A stretch of DNA of 64,000 bases from Acanthococcus lagerstroemiae (lineage: Eukaryota > Arthropoda > Insecta > Hemiptera > Eriococcidae): positions 13,015,626 through 13,079,625 of the forward strand of contig CM063110.1 of assembly GCA_031841125.1 (NCBI GenBank), in the 5' to 3' direction. Shown in pieces: positions 10,784-21,644 of the stretch. Positions within the stretch are counted from its first letter, which is position 1. The number at the start of each line of letters is the position of its first letter. A model generated the notes under the pieces. The model was not told the DNA's origin, ran no database searches, and was given only the letters and a program-made list of their open reading frames with translations. A program made the position numbers and the translations under genes.

Positions 10784-13700
10784 ATGGGGAGACAATGCAG
10801 TTATTTATCAATTTTCTTGATCATGAACTGGCTTACTATGCAATACACTTCAGGTAAATACATGAAATACATGCATGCATATCTTGAAAGTAGGATGATG
10901 ACATGCATTAGAATTCATATCGAAAGGTGGATGGATATACGTGAAATTATTTTCAAATACACAATCAAGAAAAGATAACTTTGTATTTTTATTTTATTTT
11001 TTTTAAAGCTTACAGTAAGTATAATGTTCGTTTTAAAGGAACATCGTCTCATCGTCCTATATTTGACCAGGTGACAACAATGTTTTGATATGCATTTTAA
11101 AATAGTTCTAAAATGGCAATGCAATTACCTATAGGAACAAATTGAAGGGTACAAGGAAAGAAGCAGGTACAAGTCACTTTTGTGGCGAAGCGAGAAAAGT
11201 GAAAATCAATTTGTTTGCATATGTGGTTCTTTACCTCTCGTTTTTCTAGACTGTAGCATCATTTCAGGCATTCTACCATAGCTCAGCTACTTCTACCCAT
11301 TATTCCCATTCTAACGGTATTAATAACTCAATTTCGCCAAAAAAGTGACTTATCTGCTTCTTTCCCCGGTACCATTCAACTATCTTTTTTTTTAAACAAA
11401 TAACATATATACCTATACTTGATTATACAGAAAATGTACAACGTTTCATTAGGAATGTTTACAAATTACAGCCCCCAAAACGTCTCCAACAACAGATACT
11501 GATGGGGAACAGTTTCAGACGACACAATCTGATGGGGATGAAAACGCTGACCAAGTGAAAATAAATATTGAGCGATATTTACAACCAAATGATGTTGGGA
11601 GAAATGAAATGTATGATACTATTGAGGACGATGGAATACTGTGCACCAGAGACTGTCTAACATATCCTGAGAGTCGGTTATGTTATTACAAATTGTTCGT
11701 GGAACAATATCATGCAATGGGACCGTATGTATCCATCAATAAGTTTGCTCTAGTTTATTTGTTCGACAGGGTGAAATATACGAGTCATTAAACTAATTTC
11801 GCAGTTGTTTTCGAAATTACCAACACACCATATGTCCATTATTAAATTATGTACTTCCATACGTGCGCAGGCAGAAAACAGTTACATAATTCAAAAGAGT
11901 CGGTAAATGTTCAATTGTAATAAATATATATATGGAGTACAAAACGTAAGCCCTCTTCCCGACGAACCAACACTCCACTCGTTAGAGAAAACTGCTGAAA
12001 ATTCTTCCAAGTTAAATTAATGTTAAGTTAAATTCTACTAGGATAATTATTTACTGTTGATTCTGACTATTCATTTTCCCAGGGCCTGTGATGGTTGCCC
12101 TGAAAACCCGACTGCATGTCGTAAACCCCAATGCGTTGTGGCTGATGGTTTTGAAAGGTCAATATTAACATTCAATAGGATGGTTCCAGGGCCAGCAATG
12201 CATGTAATTTTTTCATTTTTGTAAAAATAGAAGAAAATTTAAAGAATAAGAAAAACAAATGTTTATAATTTTAGGTTTGCCATGGGGATAGAATAATAGT
12301 GGACATCCACAACAAAATGCCTGCTCGTTCATTAACGGTGCACTGGCACGGCAATTTATTCACGCAAGCACCTTGGATGGACGGAGTTGCATTTATATCG
12401 CAATGCCCAATAAATGAAGGACAAGTTTTCCGATATGACTTCTTAGCTGAAAATAGCGGAACTCATTTTTATCACTCGCACGCCAGTAAGACTATTGATA
12501 TGATTAATTGATCTTTTTAAATGTTCTTACCGACATGATCTTTTTTGGTGGCCAGGGCGATGAGTTGTAATAAATACTGATATTTTCAAAAACAGGTACT
12601 CTTATTCATAAATGTGATGTATTGTAGGTTTCCAGATGTTTGATGGTTTATTGGGAGTTTTTGTAGTTCGAGAATCAAAAAACACTGATCGGCAGGAACA
12701 TTTGTATGATTATGATCACCCGTCACACACAATTATTGTACAGGATTGGTTACATCTTATGTCGGATAATAAATACCCGGGGTTCAACAAAGATAAATCG
12801 CTGATAATCCTGAAACCAGACTCTTATCTTATAAATGGTCTTGGATCTTATACAGTGAGTTTTCTCAAGTTCGATCTGTCTGTTCAGTTTTCATCCTCAG
12901 AGGGAAAGAGTAAAATTTTGCAGAAATCCCCTCATCTACAGACGAGAAAAAAAATCACACTCTCTAGTGCACACAGTACATTAAGTAGATTTTCAATCAT
13001 GTATTAAATTATATTTAAATTTATTACTTTCGGTAAATACAGGATCTATCGAGAACATTCTTACAAAAAGCGTTTTCTCTGCTAAATCCGCTGAACTATT
13101 TATTTCCAGTGAGTATTACATATAATAATAAGCAGGCAATTTATCTATAAGTATATAGGTAAACAATTTAACGACAGTTAGAAAGCAAGAGTAAGACTTA
13201 ACTAGCAATCCAGCTTATGATAAGTTTTTGTTTTAGCATAAGAAGACGAAGCTCCGGCAGTAAGAGGGTGATTCAGGGAAATATTTATTTGCATCTGCAG
13301 ACGCAAGTCCTTTTAAATACTATAATGAATCAATCATTGTCGTGTTCTGTAACATACTCCTGAACACGAGCGAAACAACAGGGGAGGGGGTCTAAAAGGT
13401 TTAAGGGCGCCAGAGCACCTACTCGATTGGGATGGGCACTCCCAGAGAATGATGACATTTTTTTTTTTAACTGTAAACTATTTTTCTTTTTTAAGTCATT
13501 GATACACTCACAGCGTGAGGCTGTTATGCCCCTGCTTCTGAATCATCTTGTATATGTCAGTTAATCAATCAGTGTGTTCTGTAACAAATTCCTGAATCAT
13601 CCTGTGTATGCCAGCCTTGTTTCTCCCTTTGGTTACCTACCGTCATTAACATTTTTGTTAGGTAATACAAGACAAAAACTTATTTCAAAAACTAAAATTC

Positions 13701-16700
13701 TTATCAATTAATAGGAACCTTCAATCCCCAAATCGGTATTCCATGTAATGCCAGATAAACGTTATCGTTTCCGTATTATTTCGACCACTTCACTCACCTG
13801 CTCCTTTCAATTGTCAATTGAGAGACATAATATGGAACTGATAGCAATGGATGGTATTCCTCTTGAACCAGTACATGTCCGACGCTTGACTATGAGTTCA
13901 GGTAGATACAATCTTTCCAAACACCGGGTTACGTAAATGGATTCATGTCATGCTGAAATTATAAAATGAGAGTATTTTCAGGAGAAAGATTTGATGTGGT
14001 GATCTCCACTGATGAAAAGCCATCTTCATATACGATTCTGATTGAAGGATTGTACGAATGCACTGGAATTACCCAAACAGCTATCTTATCGTACGTCATC
14101 AAGAGTGGAGCAGTTAGGAAAATTAAGCCAGCGAAACGTATAAGAAAATTACCTGTGAGAAAAATTAAGAAAATTTCAATTAATTTTTCTAAATTAACCG
14201 TATGATGGATGATACATGGGTACCTATTTTACGAAGATTTAAGTCGAATAGGTATATAGATGAATTTTTCACAAGGGCAACTGGGCAAAGTGTCAACTCA
14301 CCCGCTTTGGATTATCAGATTCACGTAAGGAGCTACAAGGGCGCAATTACAGTTTTAACGTTCTAAATTTTTCCGCAGTTGTTTCTCACTGTAGTTACAA
14401 AGTATATAACATGAACAGTTGCATATCTATTGGGTACAGTTTTTGAAATTTGTACTTATTTCACTTCAAAAGCTGTGCGTTTTTTTTAGAGATCTAACTA
14501 GTGAAGTAAGAGGCTGCCTGCTGTCTGTAATATACTACATTCGTTGATTAAGGTAGTACAGTATGGTGAAGTGTTTTGTTATGCCCTGTGTTCAGACTGG
14601 AAGAACTATGGAAAATTGTAAAAATAAAGGCAGGACGAAACAATAACCTCACACTTTGACAAGGAAACACTTTTCACACTAAAAACAAACCAATCAGTAT
14701 TCAACAACAAGAATTGGTCCACCAGATCTTAACAACAACCAATCAGAACACAGGACGTGACAAGACGGTTTACTATACAGTACTACCTTAACCAATTCGG
14801 GTTGTAGCGCTACCATAGGCAAACGTTTTGCATGTATTGTTATTAGTTTGGTGTGATCTATTCGCGAAAATCAAAGACGTTTATACTACTTGGTGCGGTG
14901 GGACATATGGCGATGCACGCATGCCAAAGTGGCCCCTGAGACACCGCACCCCCGGCACCGGAAACTACCCTTTCGGGCATCGCATCAGTGCCGAGGGGAC
15001 GTTTATACTACTACACTAGATACCTAACTTCCTATCCTGCCGTAGTAAAATAAAGCGTATCCAGAATTTGTTCGAATATTGCATAAGCGTTCGCCAGTCA
15101 CCGGTATGGTCATTTTTCCCATTTAAAATACATGGTGAATTTTACGTGGACGTGCCGGCGTTCAAATTAAAAAAAAATTAGAAATTGAAGGGTAGCATAT
15201 TTTTTATTTATTTTCCTGCTCCCAAGATATGAGTGCATGGTCTGTCAAATTTTCAGATCGTTTTACCCAGGCAAAATATAATAAGCGTGATTCAAAAATG
15301 ACCAATTTCCCATTTAAAATGCATTGGAGCCGATTTTTTATACCGGTGACGCTAGCTGATGGGATACTAAAACGCGGGGTGGATAAGAAGAGCTTATACT
15401 ACTAGCAGGCTGAAGTTAGGTATCTATAGTGTAGTAGTATAAACGTCTTTGGCGAAAATTTACCCCAAAGTGATAAGAATACAATGAACATACTGACAGT
15501 GCTGCCAACACATGCAACTTAGGTTTAAGTCCCAATATGGAGTGTTTTATACAATCTTTTGCTTCAGTGGTTAAGTCACTGATGATGGAAAAACACCAGG
15601 AAACGTTCTGACCAGAGCATGTTGCTTTAAAAGAGAAATTGGTACGAATTTCACGAACATAACTATATTATTTCCACTAATATCGTACATCTCAAGAACA
15701 ACTGTGGATTCTTTCTTTTACACATTCGCCGCTCAACTATTTTATATGTATTGAAGATTTCCCAAAAGGAACAATAGCCCGATTAATAGAAAATTGGTCA
15801 CAGAGCCTCAGCATACAAAAACGCCACAAATGCGAGACTTGTCTGTATGTTCAAATATTTAAAACACAGGTTCATTTAAAAATTGGCGCAGCCGATACAG
15901 TTTTGCCACAAGTCTCATAAGAGGCCACTTCGAATACAGAAACCGTAGTTTCAGGTCAGGGATATTGTCAGTCAATAGGAAAACAGTCGCAAAAATTAAA
16001 TTACCCCTGACCTGACAGGACGAGCTCACTTTCAATCAGCGCTGAAAGTGAACTCACGCTCGTGATATGTTACTGTACATTGCACACGTTGATACCTATA
16101 AATGAAAACGTTCAACACGAACATTGTACTCCTAATCACCTGAATACACTGGCTTTAAACTCTAATAATTAATAGCATCATTATTTCATTAAGGATTTCA
16201 ATAATCTACTGAAAGGTTGCTCAAATATCGACGAGAATATATGTATGGAGCATCTTAATTCGTTCGGAGTCCCAGCTGATTTACTGAAGCCAAAACCAGA
16301 TCGTAGCTTTGTCTTAAATGCAACCCCGTATCTCTTTGAGGACAAGGAACTATACAAAACGAATCAGTACTACAGACATTATCGTGAGTAAACCACACTC
16401 ATTTTATAGTTAGAAATTCTGATCCTAATTTTGCTAACGCAAAACTTAATGGTCAGTCACTGCTTCACAATATGCTTCCCTAATACTGTTGTAGTTCCTT
16501 TTGCTGGACCATCTCTGCATGGCGGATCTTTTGCTGACACATTCAATGGAATTGCTTGCATGATGCCTCCTTTCCCATTACTCCTCGAAGATCATGATAT
16601 ACAAGATTTATTATGTCCAGAAAAGTGTCCAAAATATTGCGAATGCTTGCACTTGATAAACGTGCCTTTAGGAGCTGTAGTTCAAGTTACATTCATGGAT

Positions 16701-19137
16701 GGTAAGTTACAAATTGATGTTTTTCTGGAAAAACGCGGTACGGTATTACTTCTAATGGATGTTTACTGTAAGGGGAAAACTGAACTTAACAAGTTAGGAA
16801 GATGTGTAACCAGCTTATGATTAAACCAAATACACTGAAATACCAATACTGGAAACTCCATTTAAAATATATTGAGCGCTATGGACCAAGTAGCTAGCGT
16901 TCTACCGGCAGGGTTTATTACTATGATGATATTTTAGCATAGGGCTCACCAACACTAGATAGAGCAAAAACACACGCAATGAATGAAATACATGCAGTAC
17001 CAAACCCTGCCACCTGGATTTTCAGAACATCGGAGTTTCCAATACTGGTAGTCCAGTGTATTTCATTAAGCCTACTATTTAGAAAAATGCAGTGCATTAG
17101 GAATTTCAAAAAAATTTAATACTTAGCTCTTATTTAAATTTCAAGGGGAAAATGCGTGATCAGTTTAATGATGTTTACTGTACATATGTGCACAAGACAT
17201 GATGATTACTATCAAACTGCACATATATTGTATAAAATAATGATGAAACATCCACTTCTCTTATTTAGGACGTGACCAATAGGAACACGAAGATTTCATT
17301 GTTACTCGTGGTTCATTTTTCCCTACAAGGTGAAATGGTTACGCATAAATGTCTTGCAGAGGCCGCAATGTAGACTATCTCTCATTTTTTTCCGGCCGCA
17401 AAGTGAATTCAGCTCGTAACACGGGGTGACTTTGATCACTTTTTTTGCGTATTTTCAAGTTTGACGCGGTCTACAGACTGTAAAAACGGGATATTTTTTG
17501 TAATTTTGATGGGACATTGTGAAATACATTCCTTAAAAGATTGTGACACCCCTGCCACACAAAATTTTCAATAGAATTATGAAATGAGTGTGCTAAGTGG
17601 TACTGCAATGGGGCGATATTGCACATGTTCATGAATGAACTAGGAAAAAGGTTGTAAATGTAGTGTTATCTATTAAAAGTACCAAGTAACCCCAATTCGA
17701 GATACTATGTATACTAAAGTATACAAAAAAACAAGGAATGTTAACCATAAGAACTGACCTTTTTCTTTATTCCAAAAATTATAAGAAAAAAAAAATCAAA
17801 TGAGACCTTTCCTTCGCAAGGCCTAGATCCTAATACACAAACGTATGCCCTCAGCATCTATGAAATACATAAACATCTTATTTGCACATCTTCATTCACT
17901 ACCACTAAGACAGAACATTGAAATTGATCACTTACTAGTTTGAAGGACAAATGAACAATTGTGCCCCCCCCCAGTTTTTCATCAATCGCTACATCAGTAC
18001 GTTTATTAATACAGAATAGTTTACTTTTATGATGACTGCGGTCAAATTCTGCGTGTAATGATACCAAACACATAACATTCCCTTCGATTTTCACTCATCT
18101 GAATTAATTTCTGTAATTTAATTTTGATACGCATTCTGAAGCTTTGCACAAACGACCTGGAAATAGTTGAATTACACCAAATTGGTTTTACAGGATAGCT
18201 ACAACATCCTACAGTACAAGGAGTCACGTGTCAGTGATGCCACATATTGTATTTTATCCCTCGCACTTTTTGGTTTATATGTGTGCCAAATCACCCCGTG
18301 TTACAACATATACACGTTCCACCAGGAGCGCTAATGTCGAAGACAAAAACATGGTACGTGTACATTACACCATAAGAACATGTGCTCATAAAAGTGTTAC
18401 TCGCGGCTTTTATATTGATTTTTATGAAAAAATGCTAAGAACAAAAGTTGTATAGCCCTTTTCATTTCCTACTAGATGAGCTTCATTTTGGGTTTTTTGG
18501 ATAACTTTTTTTTTATCATCATCCTTCCATGTCATGTTTTCGTCGAAATCCACCAATCAGTGAACAGTATGTTGTTTTCGGTAACAGTCACCTCTGGAGC
18601 GACTCCTTTGCGTACATACGCAAATAAACCTAGTTTAATCTCGGTATCGCACTATTTTGGTAGGCATGTCCGACGATTCCTTTCCGTTGGAACACTTCAT
18701 GCATATTCACGGACACAAGCTCGTTATTTTGAAACAAGGGAGAAAAAAGGAACTCGAAAAAGTCAATTTAGAAGAATACAATGTCATAGAGAACAGAAAC
18801 CCAGTTATTCGGGATGTTGTAGGAGTTCCACCAGATGGTTTCGCAGTGATACGATTTAAAGCTACGAATCCCGGTACTATTGTATTCTCATGATATAATT
18901 CCCAATTTATTGTTAATTTATGAAAAATCTGATACGCGGCGTATAATATTAAATGAGAATCTGATTGAACTCGGGGGTGGCGATTTCAATTTTCCAGGTT
19001 TTTGGCCATTTCACTGCCATTTTGCGTACCATAACCACAACGGTATGGTAGTAATTTTTCAAGTTGGAAAACGAACAGAATTCAAAGATCCTCCCACAGA
19101 TCTTCCGAAGTGTGGAAATTATGTACCACCGGTGTGA
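10784..19137 (+). CDS. Secreted laccase-like multicopper oxidase, 12 exons
   Basis: Exons: 10784-10853, 11472-11724, 12083-12203, 12275-12485, 12628-12854, 13043-13108, 13715-13901, 13982-14199, 16194-16383, 16495-16701, 18664-18873, 18998-19137. All joins keep phase, giving 699 residues. Exon 1 is a hydrophobic signal peptide (MGRQCSYLSIFLIMNWLTMQ). Exons 2-3 carry the insect-laccase cysteine-rich lead-in (CTRDC, LCYYKLFVEQYHAMGPACDGCP). Copper motifs: HWHG and HSH (exon 4), HFMHIHG (exon 11) and HCHFAYHNHNGM (exon 12). The last has the T1 Cys and a Met at the axial position with normal spacing. The family oxidises phenols or metal ions outside the cell (cuticle tanning, defence, metal handling). 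Exon 8 ends with an unusual basic run rich in RKIK repeats, and its donor is the weakest call. The divergence suggests a laccase-like paralogue rather than the conserved cuticle laccase MCO2. Confidence 0.88.
11140..11380. mobile_element. MITE-like element with ~40-bp inverted termini
   Basis: The left terminus (about 11141-11181) and the reverse complement of the right terminus (about 11340-11379) agree along most of 40 bases, for example ggaaagaagcaggtacaagtc against ggaaagaagcagataagtc. The match continues less well inward (ggcgaa blocks). It lies in intron 1 of the laccase-like gene. No target-site duplication could be fixed. Confidence 0.6.
14856..15465. mobile_element. MITE with ~50-bp terminal inverted repeats, interrupted by a SINE-like insert
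   Basis: The left terminus starts with ttcgcgaaaatcaaagacg at 14861 and continues after the insert as tactactacactagatac to 15031. The right terminus (about 15410-15462) is its reverse complement, for example gtatctatagtgtagtagta then aaacgtctttggcgaaaatt. Internal copies of cccatttaaaat at about 15120 and 15308 are also present. No transposase frame, so non-autonomous. Confidence 0.75.
14891..14997 (+). mobile_element. SINE-like insertion with 15-bp target-site duplication
   Basis: The 107-bp insert begins tggtgcggtgggacatatgg and is flanked by two exact copies of gacgtttatactact (14876-14890 and 14998-15012). It matches, in opposite orientation, the end blocks of the repeats at 10072-10335 and 23056-23340. 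The long duplication fits target-primed insertion of a short retroposon. I see no clear tRNA-type promoter boxes. Confidence 0.7.
16702..18663 (+). other. Laccase-like gene intron 10
   Basis: A 2-kb intron with no coding support on either strand. The words gtaacacggggtga (about 17416) and its reverse complement (about 18289) form an inverted pair about 870 bp apart, which may mark an old element. It also holds a C tract at about 17964-17973. Confidence 0.5.
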
Positions 19138-19306
19138 TGTATAACCATCAAATACACTTTGAAGCATCAAGCAGATTAAGCAAGTGTATAACAGAGACAT
19201 GCAGTTCGTGGAATATAGCATAACTAACAAAACTGAAACTCATCGTATAAATTTAGTCAAGGACATATCGTTCCCGAGTTGTATACCAGTAAAATTTAAC
19301 GAGTGT

Positions 19307-20558
19307 TTAACTTTTGGCTTTTCCTTGGGTAGCTACGGCGGCAATCGCTTCAACAGCCGTCTCTTCGTCGGCCCAAAATTTCAAAGAAACCACTGGTTTC
19401 AAATTTTTATCAAGTTCGAAAACAAATGGGATTCCGGTCGGTAGATTAAACAGAATTTATAGCGTCTTCGGACATACCTGAAAGTTAAAGATGAAAGTAA
19501 GATTATGGTACAGAAACAGTGAGGTCAAAGGTTTATCAAGGTCAAAATTTAAAATAAGTTATCTAGTTATACGCGCTGATGCCTCAACTACTTCAGCCGG
19601 TTCTTTATTGTGAATGACAAGTTTTGGGAATTTCGGCGTATACTTTTAATGAATGAAATACGTCTCAGTTGTCTGATGAAAATACAGCGTATTAATTCAC
19701 CCAAATATAAATACAAATAAGGATGTACAACGGACGTACTGTCTAAATACTTCACGATTCCTCTGGGACTGTTTCCGTGGGCTGCAACCAGTACTTTTTT
19801 GCCTTCTCTAATCTGTGGTACGATTACATCATTCCAGTATAGAAGGGTTCATTCGATGGTCAACTTTAGAGACTCGAATTTTGGAAATTCGACAGGACTA
19901 GGGCCATCTTTATACCTAGGATCATGCACGATCTCCTTATAATAAGGATGATCTTATTCCATTGGTGGAGGTGAGATGTCGGAACTACGTCTCCATATTG
20001 GTACCTACAAATGATTCGCAACATCATTACTAGAGTATAACACTCAATTGATACCGCGTGAATGGGTAAGACTGACTTCCTATGTAACAGCTTTCGTTTT
20101 GAAACAAACGAACAATTTCTAACGAATTGGTAAAAGCCGTGAAAAAACCGTATGATAATTACCTGTTCTTCGCCATATTTGGCGGCAGTTTCAGCTTTGT
20201 TCAAGCCAGTAGTTTAGGCGCCATGTTTTGCAAACGGGAATGTCACACTGACCGATCTCTTCCAAGATGAATGAAAGTGTTTTCTGAGCTCTAGACGAGA
20301 CCGATGTATGGGCGATATCAAACGTATAGCCTGCGTTTTTAACGCTACTCCGGCACTTTTGGCTTCTTCAACTCATGTAGCATGTATAGAACAGAAATAC
20401 AGCTCAGTTTTCATCTGCAGACATTATGAGCGTAAAATGAATTATGGGATACTCGTACCTTTCGTACCCAGATGGTAATCGTACCAACCGCAGAATAAGT
20501 TCTTCAGGTTCAATTCACTCTCACCATGTCTCACCATAATGGTCGAATATATCGCCAT
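19307..20558 (-). pseudogene. Phosphoglycerate mutase (cofactor-dependent) pseudogene with introns
   Basis: On the minus strand the start MAIYSTIMVRHGESELNLKN (from 20558) and the end [20 protein letters not shown]...GKAKS plus stop (to 19307) are plainly animal PGAM. Middle blocks NKAETAAKYGEEQV, IWRRS, PPPME, DHPYYKEIVHDPRYKDGPS, FPKFESLKLTIE and [15 protein letters not shown] are all present. Damage: a 1-base loss in an A run near 20338 shifts the frame; the catalytic ERHYG block after TWRLN is deleted (near 20212); stops interrupt PPPME/DHP (near 19956) and LTIE/TL (near 19861); and a frameshift precedes NLPTG (near 19452). The blocks are separated by stretches with normal splice sites (for example cag|gtaatt and tttgtag), so this is an unprocessed duplicate and not a retrocopy. 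It lies 170 bp past the laccase-like stop codon on the opposite strand. Confidence 0.9.
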
Positions 20559-21644
20559 GTTGACATTCTTGAGAAACGAAGTGATTTTAGAAAAATTCCA
20601 AGCGGAAAATGTTACCGTAATTGTCAGACATATTTTTCACAAAAACACTATAGGTAAGCATGAGCATTAGACAATTACAAAATTGTAATGGGAAATTATA
20701 ATTGCCGGGAACCCGCGTATAATATCGCTAAATTTTTATCACTGTTTATCATTACTGAAGATTGTCAGTGTTTCTGTATTTTTAGAAACAAAACTTTACT
20801 AAGCACACGCAATAGAAAATTAATTTCATCGTTAATGGGCTCATTTTTTATGCCTTAATTATATGTTTTATGACAGCAAATTATCCTATATATGATTCTC
20901 ATTAAGATTGTACGCTGTAAGATTTCTGTTTTTTTTGTTGATTATTTAAAAAATAAAAAATTGAAGTTATGAATCAAGTAAGTGGCAACACTGACGCCAA
21001 CACAGTACAACACTTTGCATTTTTTGTACAAAAACAAAACAAGAACAATGAACAAGAAGATGCCGATGATGGTAAGTTAATTACTTTTAACTTTTGGTTA
21101 TTTCTTTTTATTAATTAGTTATATGTTACTTATTAAACAGGAATAGCAGACTGTTTGTGCCTGAAGTAGGTGGCGTTACCTTCACCCCCAGCGATTCAGT
21201 TTCAGATTCCGTTTGATGTCGTGGCCTAGCAACAGGCTGTTGTTATTTTACAAATTTTACTGGTTGAGATAAGCAACTTGAGTTGTCAAAATTTAGATTG
21301 ACTAACGTATGTATTTCAGATGTCTTGGTCTACGTCTGAGTGTTTTGATATCCTCATTATGTCATAGTTCTATACAGTATCTACACAGTATAATATGGTA
21401 CAGCAATGTTCCAATTTATTTCGGCATCTCGCTCCTACTAAGATACTCGTTCTTCTATGGCTGATACCAGATGTATCTCAAACGCTGAATTTTTAATATC
21501 CATGTTTACATGCCACTGAACTTTGAAGATCAATACAGGCGTGATGCGATAATGTGTATGTATTTTTCGTTGAACAGTGCTCTAGAGTATGTATATTTGT
21601 CGCAGTCTTCAATGAATCGTACCACTATGTAAAATGTTGAAGTG
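20559..21644. other. Region upstream of WDPCP
   Basis: Mostly featureless. A 34-codon frame from the ATG at 20969 ends at a good donor (gatgatg|gtaagt, after 21071), but its phase does not join the WDPCP exons directly. It may be a 5' untranslated exon or chance. The WDPCP promoter is probably here, but no element is clear. Confidence 0.4.

Larger units (their letters stand above)
14200..16193 (+). other. Laccase-like gene intron 8, transposon-bearing
   Basis: A 2-kb intron. It contains the nested MITE/SINE-like structure at 14856-15465 and a short hairpin at about 16021-16053 (gagctcactttca against tgaaagtgaactc). The rest shows nothing I can name. Confidence 0.6.

Noticed and set aside
13043..13108. 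Treating the 66-nt laccase exon as spurious
   Set aside because: Both splice sites are good, it is in phase with no stop, and it encodes a plausible DLSRTFLQKAFSLLNPLNYL segment, so it was kept.
20969..21071. MNQVSGNTDANTVQHF... as first coding exon of WDPCP
   Set aside because: It ends in phase 1, whereas the conserved exon at 21645 has its own ATG opening the LEIHFW block and stops lie upstream in the needed frame.
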